Of a stretch of DNA of 64,000 bases, positions 27,168 to 36,809 are shown one piece after another. Under the pieces are notes generated by a model. It was given only the letters and a program-made list of their open reading frames with translations. It did no database searches and had not been told where the DNA came from. The DNA is from Amphritea atlantica (GTDB lineage: Bacteria; Pseudomonadota; Gammaproteobacteria; Pseudomonadales; Balneatricaceae), in NCBI RefSeq assembly GCF_018860855.1, contig NZ_JAHKQE010000028.1:62001-126000 (forward strand), written 5' to 3'. Every line of letters starts with the position of its first letter. Within the stretch, counting starts at the first letter, position 1. Position numbers and translations under genes: made by a program.

Positions 27168-27968
27168 ATGAGTTTACAAAAAACGTCCATCGCATTGGCT
27201 TTATTCGCATCTTTAACGGTATCCAGTGTTTCACAAGCAGCACTAAATTTTGATCAAGAGCTACAAACGTATAAAACATTTGCCGTTGATAAGATTGATG
27301 GGCTTGTGACCCAAACTCAGCAGTTTGTCGATTATCTTAATGCTGGAAAAATCGATGAAGCAAAAGCCCTTTATCCACTTGTGCGTATGAACTTTGAAGC
27401 GGCAGAGCCGATTGCTGAAAGTTTTGGTGACTTAGATCCACGCATTGATGCACGTAAAGCAGACCTTGAGCCGGGTGAACAGTGGACCGGTTTTCATCCT
27501 ATTGAAGAGATTCTGTGGGTGAAAAATACCACTCAAGGGACAGAAAAGTATTCAGGACAGTTAATGTCTGACGTTAAAGAACTACGTGCCAAAGTCTCAA
27601 CCGTTGAAGTGACGCCTGAACTGATGGTTCAAGGTGCCGTTGATCTACTCAATGAAGTCTCTACCAGTAAGGTCTCAGGTGAAGAGGAAATCTTCTCTCA
27701 TACTGACCTGTACGACTTCCAAGGCAATATCGATGGTGCAGAAAAGATCTTTGTTATTTTTAAGCCAAAACTCACCGAGCTTAATGCTGATTTAGTTCAA
27801 ACGCTAGAATTGCGCTTTGCCGAAGTGAACCAGTTATTAGCAGCACAAAAAGTCGATGATAAATTTAAATTTTATACCGAATTGAACCAAGACGAGATTG
27901 CAGCCTTAGCCGAAGCGGTTAATAAATTAGGCGAACCTCTGGCTCAAATGGGCATCATTCTAGGATAA
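27168..27968 (+). CDS. efeO: EfeM/EfeO-family periplasmic iron-uptake protein
   Basis: 266 residues with a signal peptide (cleavage after SQA, residue 23) and one imelysin-like M75 domain. The HxxE metal motif appears as His110-Glu113 in GFHPIEEILW. E. coli EfeO has an extra N-terminal cupredoxin domain which is missing here, so this is the shorter EfeM form. It is thought to bind ferrous or ferric iron and deliver it to the EfeU permease. ATG 27168 is preceded by GAGG. First gene of a three-gene operon under the Fur box. Confidence 0.9.
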   Translation: MSLQKTSIALALFASLTVSSVSQAALNFDQELQTYKTFAVDKIDGLVTQTQQFVDYLNAGKIDEAKALYPLVRMNFEAAEPIAESFGDLDPRIDARKADLEPGEQWTGFHPIEEILWVKNTTQGTEKYSGQLMSDVKELRAKVSTVEVTPELMVQGAVDLLNEVSTSKVSGEEEIFSHTDLYDFQGNIDGAEKIFVIFKPKLTELNADLVQTLELRFAEVNQLLAAQKVDDKFKFYTELNQDEIAALAEAVNKLGEPLAQMGIILG

Positions 27969-27971
27969 GCA

Positions 27972-29216
27972 ATGACCAGTAAACGACTTACCCATGCTGT
28001 CGATGAGCCTTCTAGCTTATCTCGCCGTCGCTTGCTAAAAGGAGCCGCCATTGGCGGCTCTGGCCTTTTGTTTGGTAAAGCCATAGCGGCTCAAACATCT
28101 GATCAGCCTCAACCGACTCGCAGCACTGACACTACGCAAAGCATTCCCTTTTATGGCGAGCATCAGGCGGGCATTACCACACCGGCCCAGCGTCATGTTT
28201 ACTTCATGGTGCTTAAGCTAGATAACACGGACCGGCAGGCCGTGATCAAGCTGTTCAAAGAGTGGACTCGACAAGCGGCGCTACTGACACAGGGTAAAAA
28301 TATTGGCCCTTACAGCAACAACCATTTTATTCCCCCCGCTGATACGGGTGAGGCCGATAGTCTGCATGCTTATAATTTGAGCCTAACCTTCGGTGTTTCT
28401 CCCTCTTTTCTTGAGAAATTAGGTTTGCAGGATAAAGCGCCAGCCGAGTTTAAACCACTGCCTCATTTCCCCCGTGATCAATTGCAAGCGCAGTACACCG
28501 GTGGTGATATCTGTATTCAATCCTGTGCTGATGATCCTCAGGTGGCTTTCCATGCGATACGCCAGTTAGTTCGTCATGCGCGTACCTCAATGGTTTCGAT
28601 GTTGTGGGCTCAAAATGGTTTTAACGCCTACAACGATGTCAGCCAAACGCCCCGTAACTTATTTGCATTTAAAGATGGTACGGCGAACGCATTAACCTTA
28701 AAAGATGCTGAAAAATATATTTGGGTTGATGATAAAAACTGGCTACAGGGCGGCAGTTATATGGTTGTCCGCCGTATTCAAATGCATTTAGAAACCTGGG
28801 ATCGCACCAGTTATGGTGAACAAGAAAATACCTTTGGGCGCGATAAGCTCAGCGGTGCACCGATGGGACAGCAGCACGAGTTTGAGCCCATCGATACGGG
28901 GCTAAAAGAGAGCAATGGCGACCCTGTGATGCCGGTCGACTCCCATGTGCACCTTGCTCATCGGACAGGGCAGCAGTTACTGCGTCGTTCTTATTCCTAT
29001 ACCGGCGGCATTAATACGCTGACGAGTCAGTATGATGCTGGGTTACTGTTTATCTCTTTTCAAAAATCGCCACAGCAATTTATTACCATCCAAAATGCTT
29101 TTGGCAAAATCGATAAAATGAATGAGTACATTACCCATGTTGGAAGCGGTTTGTTTGCCTGTTTCCCTGGTGTAAAAGAGGGGGACTATCTTGGACAAGC
29201 TCTACTCGAAGGTTAA
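27972..29216 (+). CDS. efeB: EfeB-type DyP peroxidase (deferrochelatase)
   Basis: 414 residues with a twin-arginine signal (SRRRLLKGAAIGG), so the folded heme enzyme is exported by Tat. The DyP signatures are visible: FAFKDGTAN (the GxxDG-like catalytic aspartate) and the heme-ligating histidine in VDSHVHLAH, with LLRRSYSY and GLLFISFQKSP. EfeB oxidises ferrous iron or extracts iron from heme, and feeds the same uptake system. It begins 3 nt after efeM and overlaps efeU. Confidence 0.92.
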   Translation: MTSKRLTHAVDEPSSLSRRRLLKGAAIGGSGLLFGKAIAAQTSDQPQPTRSTDTTQSIPFYGEHQAGITTPAQRHVYFMVLKLDNTDRQAVIKLFKEWTRQAALLTQGKNIGPYSNNHFIPPADTGEADSLHAYNLSLTFGVSPSFLEKLGLQDKAPAEFKPLPHFPRDQLQAQYTGGDICIQSCADDPQVAFHAIRQLVRHARTSMVSMLWAQNGFNAYNDVSQTPRNLFAFKDGTANALTLKDAEKYIWVDDKNWLQGGSYMVVRRIQMHLETWDRTSYGEQENTFGRDKLSGAPMGQQHEFEPIDTGLKESNGDPVMPVDSHVHLAHRTGQQLLRRSYSYTGGINTLTSQYDAGLLFISFQKSPQQFITIQNAFGKIDKMNEYITHVGSGLFACFPGVKEGDYLGQALLEG

Positions 29217-30909
29217 TCGCTATCGCTTTCTAAGTCGTTTGATTATCGGTTGTGTGATTGCCTTTAGCTGGCCGTCATTTGCGGCTGAAAAAATCAACTT
29301 TGCGCCAGCGTATATCGCTATCTCAGATGCGATAGGTGCCACTAAAAGTGGTCAGCAAAAGGCGGCAAAAAACGATTTAGGGCAGATGAGACAGTACTTA
29401 AATAGCTTAAGTATCGCCGACACCGCAAAGAAACAGTTAGTGGTTCAAGCGTTGGAGACGGCGAGCAACAGCCCATCCGTTGATAATTTGACCGCACTCT
29501 CGGCGTCTTTGATTCAGCTAGAGAAGTATGTCAATCCCGTTGATTATGACACGCTGCGTAAGCAGTTTATCAAGCGGGTCATGCCGAGTTACCAAGCGAT
29601 GGCTAGCGCGGTGGCGAAAAAGGATATGGCTGAATTGCAGTCGACATTTTATACCTTTAACCGAGCATGGGCGAAAAGAGAACGGGTGGTTCATGAGACC
29701 AGTATGGGGCATTACGGCAGAATAGAAACCGCGCTGGCCCTGCTCAATGTCGCTAAAGCGCGAGAAAACCCATCTTGGGATGAGATTGCTCAGCAAACGA
29801 ATATCCTTGGCGAAACCCTTAGAAGCTTTAATAACGGCGAGACGATAGCCACCACTGATAGCGATATGAGCTTAGGAGAGGGAATTTCGTTATTAAACAC
29901 CGCTCTCAGTGATTATCAGCAAAACGACAGTGAGGCCGGTAATCAGCGGGTGTTGGCGTTTATCCAAAACTGGCCAGTGTTTGAAAGTGACGTGAGTACC
30001 CGTTCACCGCGGTTATATACTCAGGTTGAAAGCCAGCTACCGCTGATTATTGCTGCTGATGGCGACGACAAGAGCCAGGCTAAGTTAGCTACGCTGATCA
30101 CTGAACTGTCGGCGTTAAATCCTTCTGCTAATTACACCGCAATGGATGCGGCGCTTATCTTATTGCGTGAAGGGTTAGAGGCGTTATTCATTGTGATGGC
30201 GCTGTTCTCTGCGATGCAGGCGGCACAACAAAAACGGGGGCAACGCTGGGTTGTCGGTGGTGCGGTGATCGGTCTAACGGCCAGCTTAGTGCTCGCGTGG
30301 GCGTTGGTGCGTTTCTTACCGTCTAATTTAGCTGGCAGCACCCGTGAGGTACTGGAAGGTGTTGTCGGGTTGTTTGCGGTGGTGATGATGTTGTTCGTTG
30401 GCATCTGGTTGCATGGTAAATCCTCGGCAGCGGCGTGGAAGACGTTTTTGCATAAGCATTCCACCGCAGCGGTTACCGCCGGCAGCTTTCTCTCTTTAGC
30501 AACCCTGAGTTTTCTAGCGGTCTTTAGGGAAGGGGCGGAAACCGTTCTGTTTTATGCTGGGATTTTACCAAAGATAGCACTGAGTCAGTTTTTCCTCGGT
30601 ATTGTGATAGCGTTGGTGATTCTCGCCATTGTTGCTGCCATTATTCTTAGAACCTCGGTTAAATTGCCGATTCCCGTGCTCTTTAAGATCTTTACGTGGT
30701 TAATCTATTTCTTAGGTTTCAAAATGCTAGGGGTGAGTATCCACGCATTGCAATTGACGGGTCATATCAATATCAAGGTACTGGAATGGTTGCCGACCAT
30801 TAATGTTATCGGTTTCTATCCAACCGTTGAAACGCTGAGCGGACACGCTATCTATGTGTTGATCGTGATTGCATCGATTGGCTGGCAGCGAAGAAAACAA
30901 AGGTGTTGA
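29191..30909 (+). CDS. efeU: EfeU/FTR1 iron permease with periplasmic domain
   Basis: 572 residues. A signal-like helix (12-30) is followed by a ~270-residue periplasmic helical domain and then the seven-helix FTR1 permease. The two iron-binding REGxE motifs are LREGLEAL and FREGAETV. E. coli EfeU lacks the large N-terminal domain. The start is TTG 29191, with a strong AGAGGGGG ribosome site upstream and a 26-bp overlap with efeB; no ATG start is available near this position. A perfect terminator follows. Confidence 0.9.
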   Translation: MDKLYSKVNRYRFLSRLIIGCVIAFSWPSFAAEKINFAPAYIAISDAIGATKSGQQKAAKNDLGQMRQYLNSLSIADTAKKQLVVQALETASNSPSVDNLTALSASLIQLEKYVNPVDYDTLRKQFIKRVMPSYQAMASAVAKKDMAELQSTFYTFNRAWAKRERVVHETSMGHYGRIETALALLNVAKARENPSWDEIAQQTNILGETLRSFNNGETIATTDSDMSLGEGISLLNTALSDYQQNDSEAGNQRVLAFIQNWPVFESDVSTRSPRLYTQVESQLPLIIAADGDDKSQAKLATLITELSALNPSANYTAMDAALILLREGLEALFIVMALFSAMQAAQQKRGQRWVVGGAVIGLTASLVLAWALVRFLPSNLAGSTREVLEGVVGLFAVVMMLFVGIWLHGKSSAAAWKTFLHKHSTAAVTAGSFLSLATLSFLAVFREGAETVLFYAGILPKIALSQFFLGIVIALVILAIVAAIILRTSVKLPIPVLFKIFTWLIYFLGFKMLGVSIHALQLTGHINIKVLEWLPTINVIGFYPTVETLSGHAIYVLIVIASIGWQRRKQRC

Positions 30910-30940
30910 TGGCGCTTTGATTGCTAAGTTAGGCATTATG

Positions 30941-30977
30941 AAAATGGGTATAAGCCATCGCTTATACCCATTTTTTA
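30941..30977. terminator. Terminator after efeU, probably bidirectional
   Basis: The arms 30941-30955 and 30960-30974 form 15 perfect base pairs around a CATC loop, with As on the left and Ts on the right. It ends the efe operon and may also stop the convergent mscS transcript. Confidence 0.9.
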
Positions 30978-31011
30978 TTGACCAACGATCAAGGTTAAAC
31001 AGTGACTACTT

Positions 31012-31035
31012 GGTAGTAAGTTCGGTAGTAAGTTC
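31012..31035. repeat. 12-bp direct tandem repeat
   Basis: GGTAGTAAGTTC occurs twice back to back, just beyond the 3' end of the mscS gene. No function is evident. Confidence 0.7.
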
Positions 31036-31046
31036 GCTGCAACCTT

Positions 31047-31886
31047 CTAGGATTGAAGGGGTTCTGCTTGCTTGAGGGTCACTTCCCGCTGCGGGAATGG
31101 AATCTCAATGTTGGCATCATTGAATGCTTTATAGATGGCACCGTTAATCTGAAACTGTAGTTCAAATAACTGTTTAGTCGGCACCCAGTAGCGGTAAGCA
31201 ATATCGACGCCGGAGTCGCCGAAGTTGGCTATCCCCACCTGTGGGGCGGGCTCTTTAACGATCTCCTGGTTGGCTTGCAGTTGTGCTTGAATCAGTGCGA
31301 TAGCTTGGTCTGAATTAGCCGAGTAGCTGATGCCTATACTGGCTTCAACAATGGTATTTTCAAATGAGTTAATCAGTACCTCGCCAACGATATGTTTATT
31401 GGGAATGGTAATGATTTCACCATCTTCGGTCGACAGCTGCGTATAGGCCAAACGGATCTCTTCTACGACACCACAGACATCGTTACAGCGCAGGGTATTA
31501 CCCACTACAAACGGGCGGGTCAAAATAATGGTAAAGCCCGCGCCGTAGTTTGAGAAAACCCCCTGTAAGGCTAAGCCGATACTCAGTGAGATAGCACCAA
31601 TCGCGGCAATAAACGGCGCGACACTGATACCAAACTTGCCGAGGCAGATGATCGCCACCATGGCGATCAGCAATAGCTTAATGGTGCTGCTGATAAAGTT
31701 ACTGAGGGTGACATCGACCTTATTGCGTAGGCAGATATTGAGTACTAATTTACCGACCCAGCGCGCGACGATCAGGCCAATAATCAGGATGATGATGGCG
31801 CCGATCACCTGAAAACTGTAGTTCACAAAGAAATCGATAATTAGGGTGTAAAACTTTGACAGATCTGCCAGCTCGTCTGTGATCAT
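31047..31886 (-). CDS. MscS-family mechanosensitive channel
   Basis: 279 residues from ATG 31886, which has AGGAGA in front; a further in-frame ATG at 31931 would add 15 residues. Three transmembrane helices come first (~20-40, 60-80, 85-110). The pore helix carries the Gly/Ala pattern of MscS (GAISLSIGLALQGVFSNYGAG), then the beta domain LTRPFVVGNTL and a C-terminal alpha/beta domain. It is the small-conductance E. coli MscS type that releases solutes on hypo-osmotic shock. Confidence 0.92.
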   Translation of the reverse strand: MITDELADLSKFYTLIIDFFVNYSFQVIGAIIILIIGLIVARWVGKLVLNICLRNKVDVTLSNFISSTIKLLLIAMVAIICLGKFGISVAPFIAAIGAISLSIGLALQGVFSNYGAGFTIILTRPFVVGNTLRCNDVCGVVEEIRLAYTQLSTEDGEIITIPNKHIVGEVLINSFENTIVEASIGISYSANSDQAIALIQAQLQANQEIVKEPAPQVGIANFGDSGVDIAYRYWVPTKQLFELQFQINGAIYKAFNDANIEIPFPQREVTLKQAEPLQS

Positions 31887-31964
31887 AGACGGGTCTCCTG
31901 TAGCTGAACGGTTGATTGCCCTGCTTAGCAAGGCTAATCAGCTGAACGTGCCACGAAACCAGAT

Positions 31965-32453
31965 TTAATGGTCCTGCAGCGCCATAAATTCGGTCAGCTG
32001 ATCGAGTTGCCGTTCATTGTATACTGGAATGCCGCTGCGCATAAGTTCATCCGCTGTTGCACCAGAACCAGGCTTGATGGTGCCGTTGAACTGGCCATCA
32101 TAAACTTCGTGATTACCACAGGAGGGGCTGCGAGACTTCATCAAGGCACAACAGCAGCCTTCACGCTTAGCTATTTCGAGGGTTTTTTCTGCCCCCGCTA
32201 AAAATTGCGGAGTGACATCCTCATCGTCAATGTTGGTGATATGTAGCGGAAATTTATCCTGAATTTCTGCTGGCGCTCGGGGCGTGCTTAAACCCCCTTC
32301 GATTTCAGGGCAGACAGGCACTAAGCGGCCCTCATCCCGCAGCCGTTGGATAAGCGGGCTGTCGATGAGATTATCTTTACCGTCGTAACGGACTTTGCTG
32401 CCGAGTAAGCAGGCACTGATCAGTATTTTATTGTTTTTTTTGGTTTTCATCAT
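31965..32453 (-). CDS. DUF523 domain protein
   Basis: About 162 residues from ATG 32453; a longer frame to 32516 exists but begins with an atypical extension. DUF523 features are clear: ISACLLGSKVRYDGK, VPVCPEIEGGLSTPR, and the cysteine-rich CCCALMKSRSPSCG. The conserved cysteines suggest metal or Fe-S binding (inference). The function is unknown. It lies upstream of mscS on the same strand, 78 bp away. Confidence 0.8.
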   Translation of the reverse strand: MMKTKKNNKILISACLLGSKVRYDGKDNLIDSPLIQRLRDEGRLVPVCPEIEGGLSTPRAPAEIQDKFPLHITNIDDEDVTPQFLAGAEKTLEIAKREGCCCALMKSRSPSCGNHEVYDGQFNGTIKPGSGATADELMRSGIPVYNERQLDQLTEFMALQDH

Positions 32454-32639
32454 TCTAGGTACAGATGCGTGGCTTTGTGACGGGGCGGATTCTAACAGGT
32501 AAAACGGGCAGGGCAATTAAACTCAGAAGAAAGCTGATGTTATCGCGATATTTTTATGATCTAGCGCAGTTTCCAGACGGGATTCATTCTTAGTAAATAG
32601 CAAAAAAATTAATTTACTGTTTACGACTTTACTGTTTTT

Positions 32640-32666
32640 AGGGTATATACTTAGGGGTATACCCTA
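32640..32666 (+). promoter_or_regulatory. Palindromic site upstream of acyl-CoA operon
   Basis: GGGTATACCCTA at 32655-32666, whose core GGGTATACCC is a perfect palindrome, is preceded by a second half-site AGGGTATATAC (32640-32650). The same 12-mer occurs at 42169-42180. It lies 51 bp before the ATG of the acyl-CoA dehydrogenase gene, a typical operator position. Confidence 0.6.
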
Positions 32667-32717
32667 ATTACGCTCTGGCGCTGGCCAAGCTTAGATAATA
32701 AAAACTAGGAATTTCCG

Positions 32718-33875
32718 ATGGATCTGAATCTTACCGAAGAACAACAAATGATTCAGGACGCCGCCCGCCGCTATGCGGAAAGTGAATTGGCGCCGACCGC
32801 AGAGCAGCTCGACCAAACTAAAGATCATAGTATTCTTACCGCCCATTGTCGTGAACTTGCCGAGCTGGGCTTTATGGGCCTGAATATCGATGCCGATTAC
32901 GGCGGAACAGAAGCGGGCGCGGTTGCCTTTAGTGTAGCGGTGACCGAGATCGCACGGGCCTGCGCATCAACGGCCGTTACCATGTCCGTTACCAATATGG
33001 TGGCCGAGGTTATTCAGGTAGTCGGCAACGAAGAACAGAAGCAGCATTACTTGCCGAAGATTTGTAGCGGTGAATACCTCAGTGGTAGCTTCTGTTTAAC
33101 GGAAGCGGGGGCGGGTTCTGATCCGGCCTCAATGCGTACTAAAGCCGTTAAAACCGATACGGGCTGGTCTATTTCCGGCACTAAACAATGGATCACCAGT
33201 GCCGAATTTGCCGGTGTTTTCGTGGTCTGGGCCGTGACCGATCCTGAGGCGAGAAAAGGCAAAGGGATTACCTGCTTTCTGGTGCCCGCCGATACTGCCG
33301 GTATCACCGTCGGTGCTGCCGAGAAAAAGATGGGCCAGCACGGCTCAGCCACCAATGAAGTCCATTTTGATCAGTGTGAAGTACCCGACTCAGCCATTCT
33401 CGGTAAGCTGAATGATGGTTTTCGAATTGCCGTCAGTGAATTGGCTGGTGGGCGTATCGGTGTTGGCTCACTGGCGTTAGGTATCGGGCTGGCGGCGATG
33501 GATTACGCCATTGCCTACACCAAAGAGCGTCAGCAGTTTGGTAAGCCGATTGCTGATTTTCAAGGGTTGCAATGGATGATTGCCGACCGGATGACAGAAC
33601 TTGAAGCCGCACGTCTTTTGTTGATGAGCGCCGCAGATCGTAAACAGCGGGGCCAGAGCTTCGCTAAAGAAGCCTCAATGGCCAAATTGTTTGCCAGTGA
33701 AAAAGCCAATCAGGCCTGTTACACCGCCTTACAGTTGCTCGGAGGCTACGGTTATATGCAGGAATATCCGTTGGAGCGTATGAGTCGGGATGTGCGCATT
33801 ACCTCAATCTATGAGGGCACCAGCGAAGTTCAAAGGCTGATCATCGCACGCGAAATTCTAAACGCTGTTAGCTGA
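32718..33875 (+). CDS. Acyl-CoA dehydrogenase
   Basis: 385 residues, the length of short- or medium-chain FAD acyl-CoA dehydrogenases. FAD-binding segments FCLTEAGAGSDPASM and WITSAEFAGVFVVWA, and the C-terminal QLLGGYGYMQEYPLER with IYEGTSEVQRLI are visible; Glu366 in YEGT is the likely catalytic base. It introduces a 2,3-double bond into an acyl-CoA and passes electrons to ETF. Start ATG 32718 behind TAGGA. First gene of a plus-strand operon preceded by the palindromic site. The exact substrate is unknown. Confidence 0.92.
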   Translation: MDLNLTEEQQMIQDAARRYAESELAPTAEQLDQTKDHSILTAHCRELAELGFMGLNIDADYGGTEAGAVAFSVAVTEIARACASTAVTMSVTNMVAEVIQVVGNEEQKQHYLPKICSGEYLSGSFCLTEAGAGSDPASMRTKAVKTDTGWSISGTKQWITSAEFAGVFVVWAVTDPEARKGKGITCFLVPADTAGITVGAAEKKMGQHGSATNEVHFDQCEVPDSAILGKLNDGFRIAVSELAGGRIGVGSLALGIGLAAMDYAIAYTKERQQFGKPIADFQGLQWMIADRMTELEAARLLLMSAADRKQRGQSFAKEASMAKLFASEKANQACYTALQLLGGYGYMQEYPLERMSRDVRITSIYEGTSEVQRLIIAREILNAVS

Positions 33876-33885
33876 GGATCTACTT

Positions 33886-35025
33886 TTGAAAGAGCCCCTG
33901 AAAGGTCTAAAAGTTCTCGATTTGTCCACGCTGTTGCCGGGCCCTTATGCAACCATGATGTTGGCAGATTTAGGTGCAGAAGTGTTACGGGTTGAGTCGG
34001 CTTCTCGACATGATCTGGTGCGCAATATGAAACCGTTGATCGATGGTCAGTCGGCTGCCTTTAGCTACCTTAACCGGGGTAAACAATCTCTTGCGCTGAA
34101 TTTGAAACACCCCGAGGCGATTGGGCTAATCAGTCAGCTGGTGGCGGAATACGATATTTTGATTGAACAGTTTCGCCCAGGGGTGATGGCGCGTTTGGGA
34201 TTGGATTACGACACCCTAAAACAGGTTAACCCTCGGCTGATTTACTGCTCTATCACCGGTTATGGTCAAACGGGCCCCTACCGTGATAAAGCGGGCCACG
34301 ATCTTAACTATCTGGCTTTGTCTGGGGCGGCCAGTCATATGGGGCGTAAGGCCAGCGGCCCTGCACCGATGGGCTTGCAGGTAGCCGATGTGGCGGCCGG
34401 CTCTCACCCCGCCGTGATTTCCATATTGGCGGCGGTGATTGGTCGGCAAAGTAGTGGTGAAGGCTGTTATTTGGATATCTCGATGGCGGATAACACCCTA
34501 GCGTTACAGGCATTGATGATACCCGCTGCGCTAAACGGTGCGCCGGACCCGCAGCCCGAGAGTAACTTTCTCAATGGCGGTGGCGTCTATGATTATTATC
34601 GTACCGCCGATGATCGTTACCTGTCGGTGGGCAGCCTAGAGCCGCAGTTTCGTCAACGGCTGGCAAGGGCGTTGAATATTCAAGACAACCCGCCTTTAGA
34701 AGATCGTCAGCTGAAAACCTTATTACAGCAAAAATTTGCCAAGCAGGATCTCGAAACCTGGTGTGAGGAATTGGCCGAGCAAGATATCTGTGTCGAGCCG
34801 GTCTTAACGGTGTCTGAAGCTGCCGAACACCCCCAATTTATTGCCCGCAATATGATCGTCACACAACCGAGTGGTGAACGGCAGGTCGATTCGGCGCTGG
34901 GGTTTGAGCAACAACCGATACAGCCTGCGCCTCGGTGTGGTGAGCAGGGTGCACAAGTAATGGAAAGATTAGGCTATAGCCAGACTGAAATTGATAAATT
35001 GAGGGATGCCGGGTTGTTTGATTAG
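33886..35025 (+). CDS. CaiB/BaiF-family CoA-transferase
   Basis: 379 residues of the class III CoA-transferase family: LKVLDLSTLLPGPYATMMLADLGAEV at the N-terminus, RGKQSLALNLKHPEA, and the ITGYGQTGPYRDKAGHDLNY block. These enzymes move CoA between organic acids or racemise alpha-methylacyl-CoA, which is common next to acyl-CoA dehydrogenases. Start is TTG 33886 with GAGG 8 nt upstream. Second gene of the acyl-CoA operon; substrate not deducible. Confidence 0.9.
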   Translation: MKEPLKGLKVLDLSTLLPGPYATMMLADLGAEVLRVESASRHDLVRNMKPLIDGQSAAFSYLNRGKQSLALNLKHPEAIGLISQLVAEYDILIEQFRPGVMARLGLDYDTLKQVNPRLIYCSITGYGQTGPYRDKAGHDLNYLALSGAASHMGRKASGPAPMGLQVADVAAGSHPAVISILAAVIGRQSSGEGCYLDISMADNTLALQALMIPAALNGAPDPQPESNFLNGGGVYDYYRTADDRYLSVGSLEPQFRQRLARALNIQDNPPLEDRQLKTLLQQKFAKQDLETWCEELAEQDICVEPVLTVSEAAEHPQFIARNMIVTQPSGERQVDSALGFEQQPIQPAPRCGEQGAQVMERLGYSQTEIDKLRDAGLFD

Positions 35026-35148
35026 CCTGTCATCTTACGACCAATAGCGGTTTGAATAGATAAAAATAAGCAGATAAAGGATGAACCTGTTACGAGAACC
35101 ATCGTGTTTTCTAACAGGGCCTTAATAAACATAATAACGAGGCAAATA

Positions 35149-36807
35149 ATGACTATTGAGAACTATCAGGAATTTTACGATTCCTTTACTCCATCCATGA
35201 TTGAAGAGAAGCTGATTGGTGATCTGAAACAGGGCTTTAATGTCTGTGAAGAGATCTGTGACCGTTGGGCTGAGGATGATCAACGTATCGCCTTAAATTA
35301 CGAAGGCGCTAGCCGTCCGGCATCGAGTCATTCTTTTGCCGAGTTGCAGCAGCGTGCGGCACAGTTTGCCAATCTGTTGACAGCTCGGGGTATCGGTAAA
35401 GGCGATCGGGTGGCGTGTTTAATGCCACGGACGCCAGAACTGCTGGTGGTCGTGTTAGGCACATTGCGGGCCGGTGCGGTGTATCAGCCGTTGTTTACCG
35501 CGTTTGGTAGTGGTGCGATTGAGTATCGGGTGACGCAGGCTGAGACGAAACTGATTGTCACGGATCCCGATAATATTGAGAAACTGGACACCGTGAATGG
35601 TTGTCCTCCGGTCCTGTTATTTAATCGTGATAACGCGGCGGATAACTATGCTGAGCTGCCTGATTTTGAAACAGAGATGGCCGCTCAGAGCAGTGCATTT
35701 GAACCGGTTAGAATCGAGGCGGATGATCCCTTCCTGCAGATGTTTACCTCCGGTACGGTGGGTAAGGCAAAAGGGGTGGCAGTGCCTACGCGTGCACTGT
35801 TGTCATTCTATGTTTATATGCGCTATGCCGTTGGCTTAGAGCCACAAGACCGTTATTGGAATGTAGCCGATCCCGGTTGGGCTTATGGTTTGTATTATGC
35901 GGTTGTTGGACCCTTACTCTTAGGTAACACCACGCATTTCAATGAGAATGCGTTTACCCCTGAAACCACCTATCAGATGCTGAGCAAGTATAATATTACC
36001 AACCTTGCCGCAGCACCGACGGCCTATCGTTTATTGATGGCCCATGAGAACTTGTTAGCCGAGCATAACGGTTTTGAACTGCGGCTTGCCAGTAGTGCCG
36101 GTGAACCCCTAAACCCTGAGGTAATTGGCTGGGTTGAGCGTCGTTTAGGCTGCCCTGTAATGGATCATTATGGTCAAACAGAAACCGGTATGACTGCCTG
36201 TAATCACCATAACCTCAAACAGGATATTGTCCGCGTTGGGTCCATGGGATTCTCCCTGCCGGGTCATCGTGTAGTGGCATTGGATAATGATCTCAATGAG
36301 CTACAAGAGGGGCAGATTGGTGAGCTAGCCGTGGATATGGAAAAATCCCCACTGTTTATCTTCCCTGGCTATACCTGGGGTGAGAAAAACCCGTTCCGCG
36401 GCAAATACTATCTGACCGGTGATGTGGTGGTTAGCCATGGTGACGGCAGCTACTCCTTTAACGGCCGTGATGACGATATTATCACGACCGCTGGTTACCG
36501 TGTTGGGCCATCGGATGTTGAAAATACGCTGCTAGAGCATGAAGCCGTGGCGGAAAGTGGCGTGATCGGTAAGCCGGATCTTGAGCGTGGCGCGATTATT
36601 AAAGCCTATGTGGTACTGCGCGAGCAGTTCGATCCGAGTGAGGAATTGATCGCCGAGTTGAAAACCCATGTGCGTAGCCGTTTATCGACCCATGCTTTCC
36701 CGCGTGAGATCGAATTTATGGTGGAACTGCCGAAGACACCGAGCGGTAAAATTCAGCGCTTTATTCTGCGTAATCGCGCCAAGGATGAAGCGGATGGCAT
36801 GTCATAA
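35149..36807 (+). CDS. AMP-forming acyl-CoA synthetase
   Basis: 552 residues from ATG 35149 with GAGG upstream (an in-frame ATG at 35104 is less likely). ANL superfamily: the P-loop reads FTSGTVGKAKG instead of the usual TSGTTGxPKG, then DHYGQTETGM, YYLTGDVV and the C-terminal PKTPSGKIQR with the adenylation lysine. It resembles the acetyl/propionyl- and benzoate-CoA ligase branch. It activates a carboxylic acid with ATP and CoA. A thioesterase gene begins 2 nt after its stop. Substrate unknown. Confidence 0.88.
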   Translation: MTIENYQEFYDSFTPSMIEEKLIGDLKQGFNVCEEICDRWAEDDQRIALNYEGASRPASSHSFAELQQRAAQFANLLTARGIGKGDRVACLMPRTPELLVVVLGTLRAGAVYQPLFTAFGSGAIEYRVTQAETKLIVTDPDNIEKLDTVNGCPPVLLFNRDNAADNYAELPDFETEMAAQSSAFEPVRIEADDPFLQMFTSGTVGKAKGVAVPTRALLSFYVYMRYAVGLEPQDRYWNVADPGWAYGLYYAVVGPLLLGNTTHFNENAFTPETTYQMLSKYNITNLAAAPTAYRLLMAHENLLAEHNGFELRLASSAGEPLNPEVIGWVERRLGCPVMDHYGQTETGMTACNHHNLKQDIVRVGSMGFSLPGHRVVALDNDLNELQEGQIGELAVDMEKSPLFIFPGYTWGEKNPFRGKYYLTGDVVVSHGDGSYSFNGRDDDIITTAGYRVGPSDVENTLLEHEAVAESGVIGKPDLERGAIIKAYVVLREQFDPSEELIAELKTHVRSRLSTHAFPREIEFMVELPKTPSGKIQRFILRNRAKDEADGMS

Positions 36808-36809
36808 CG

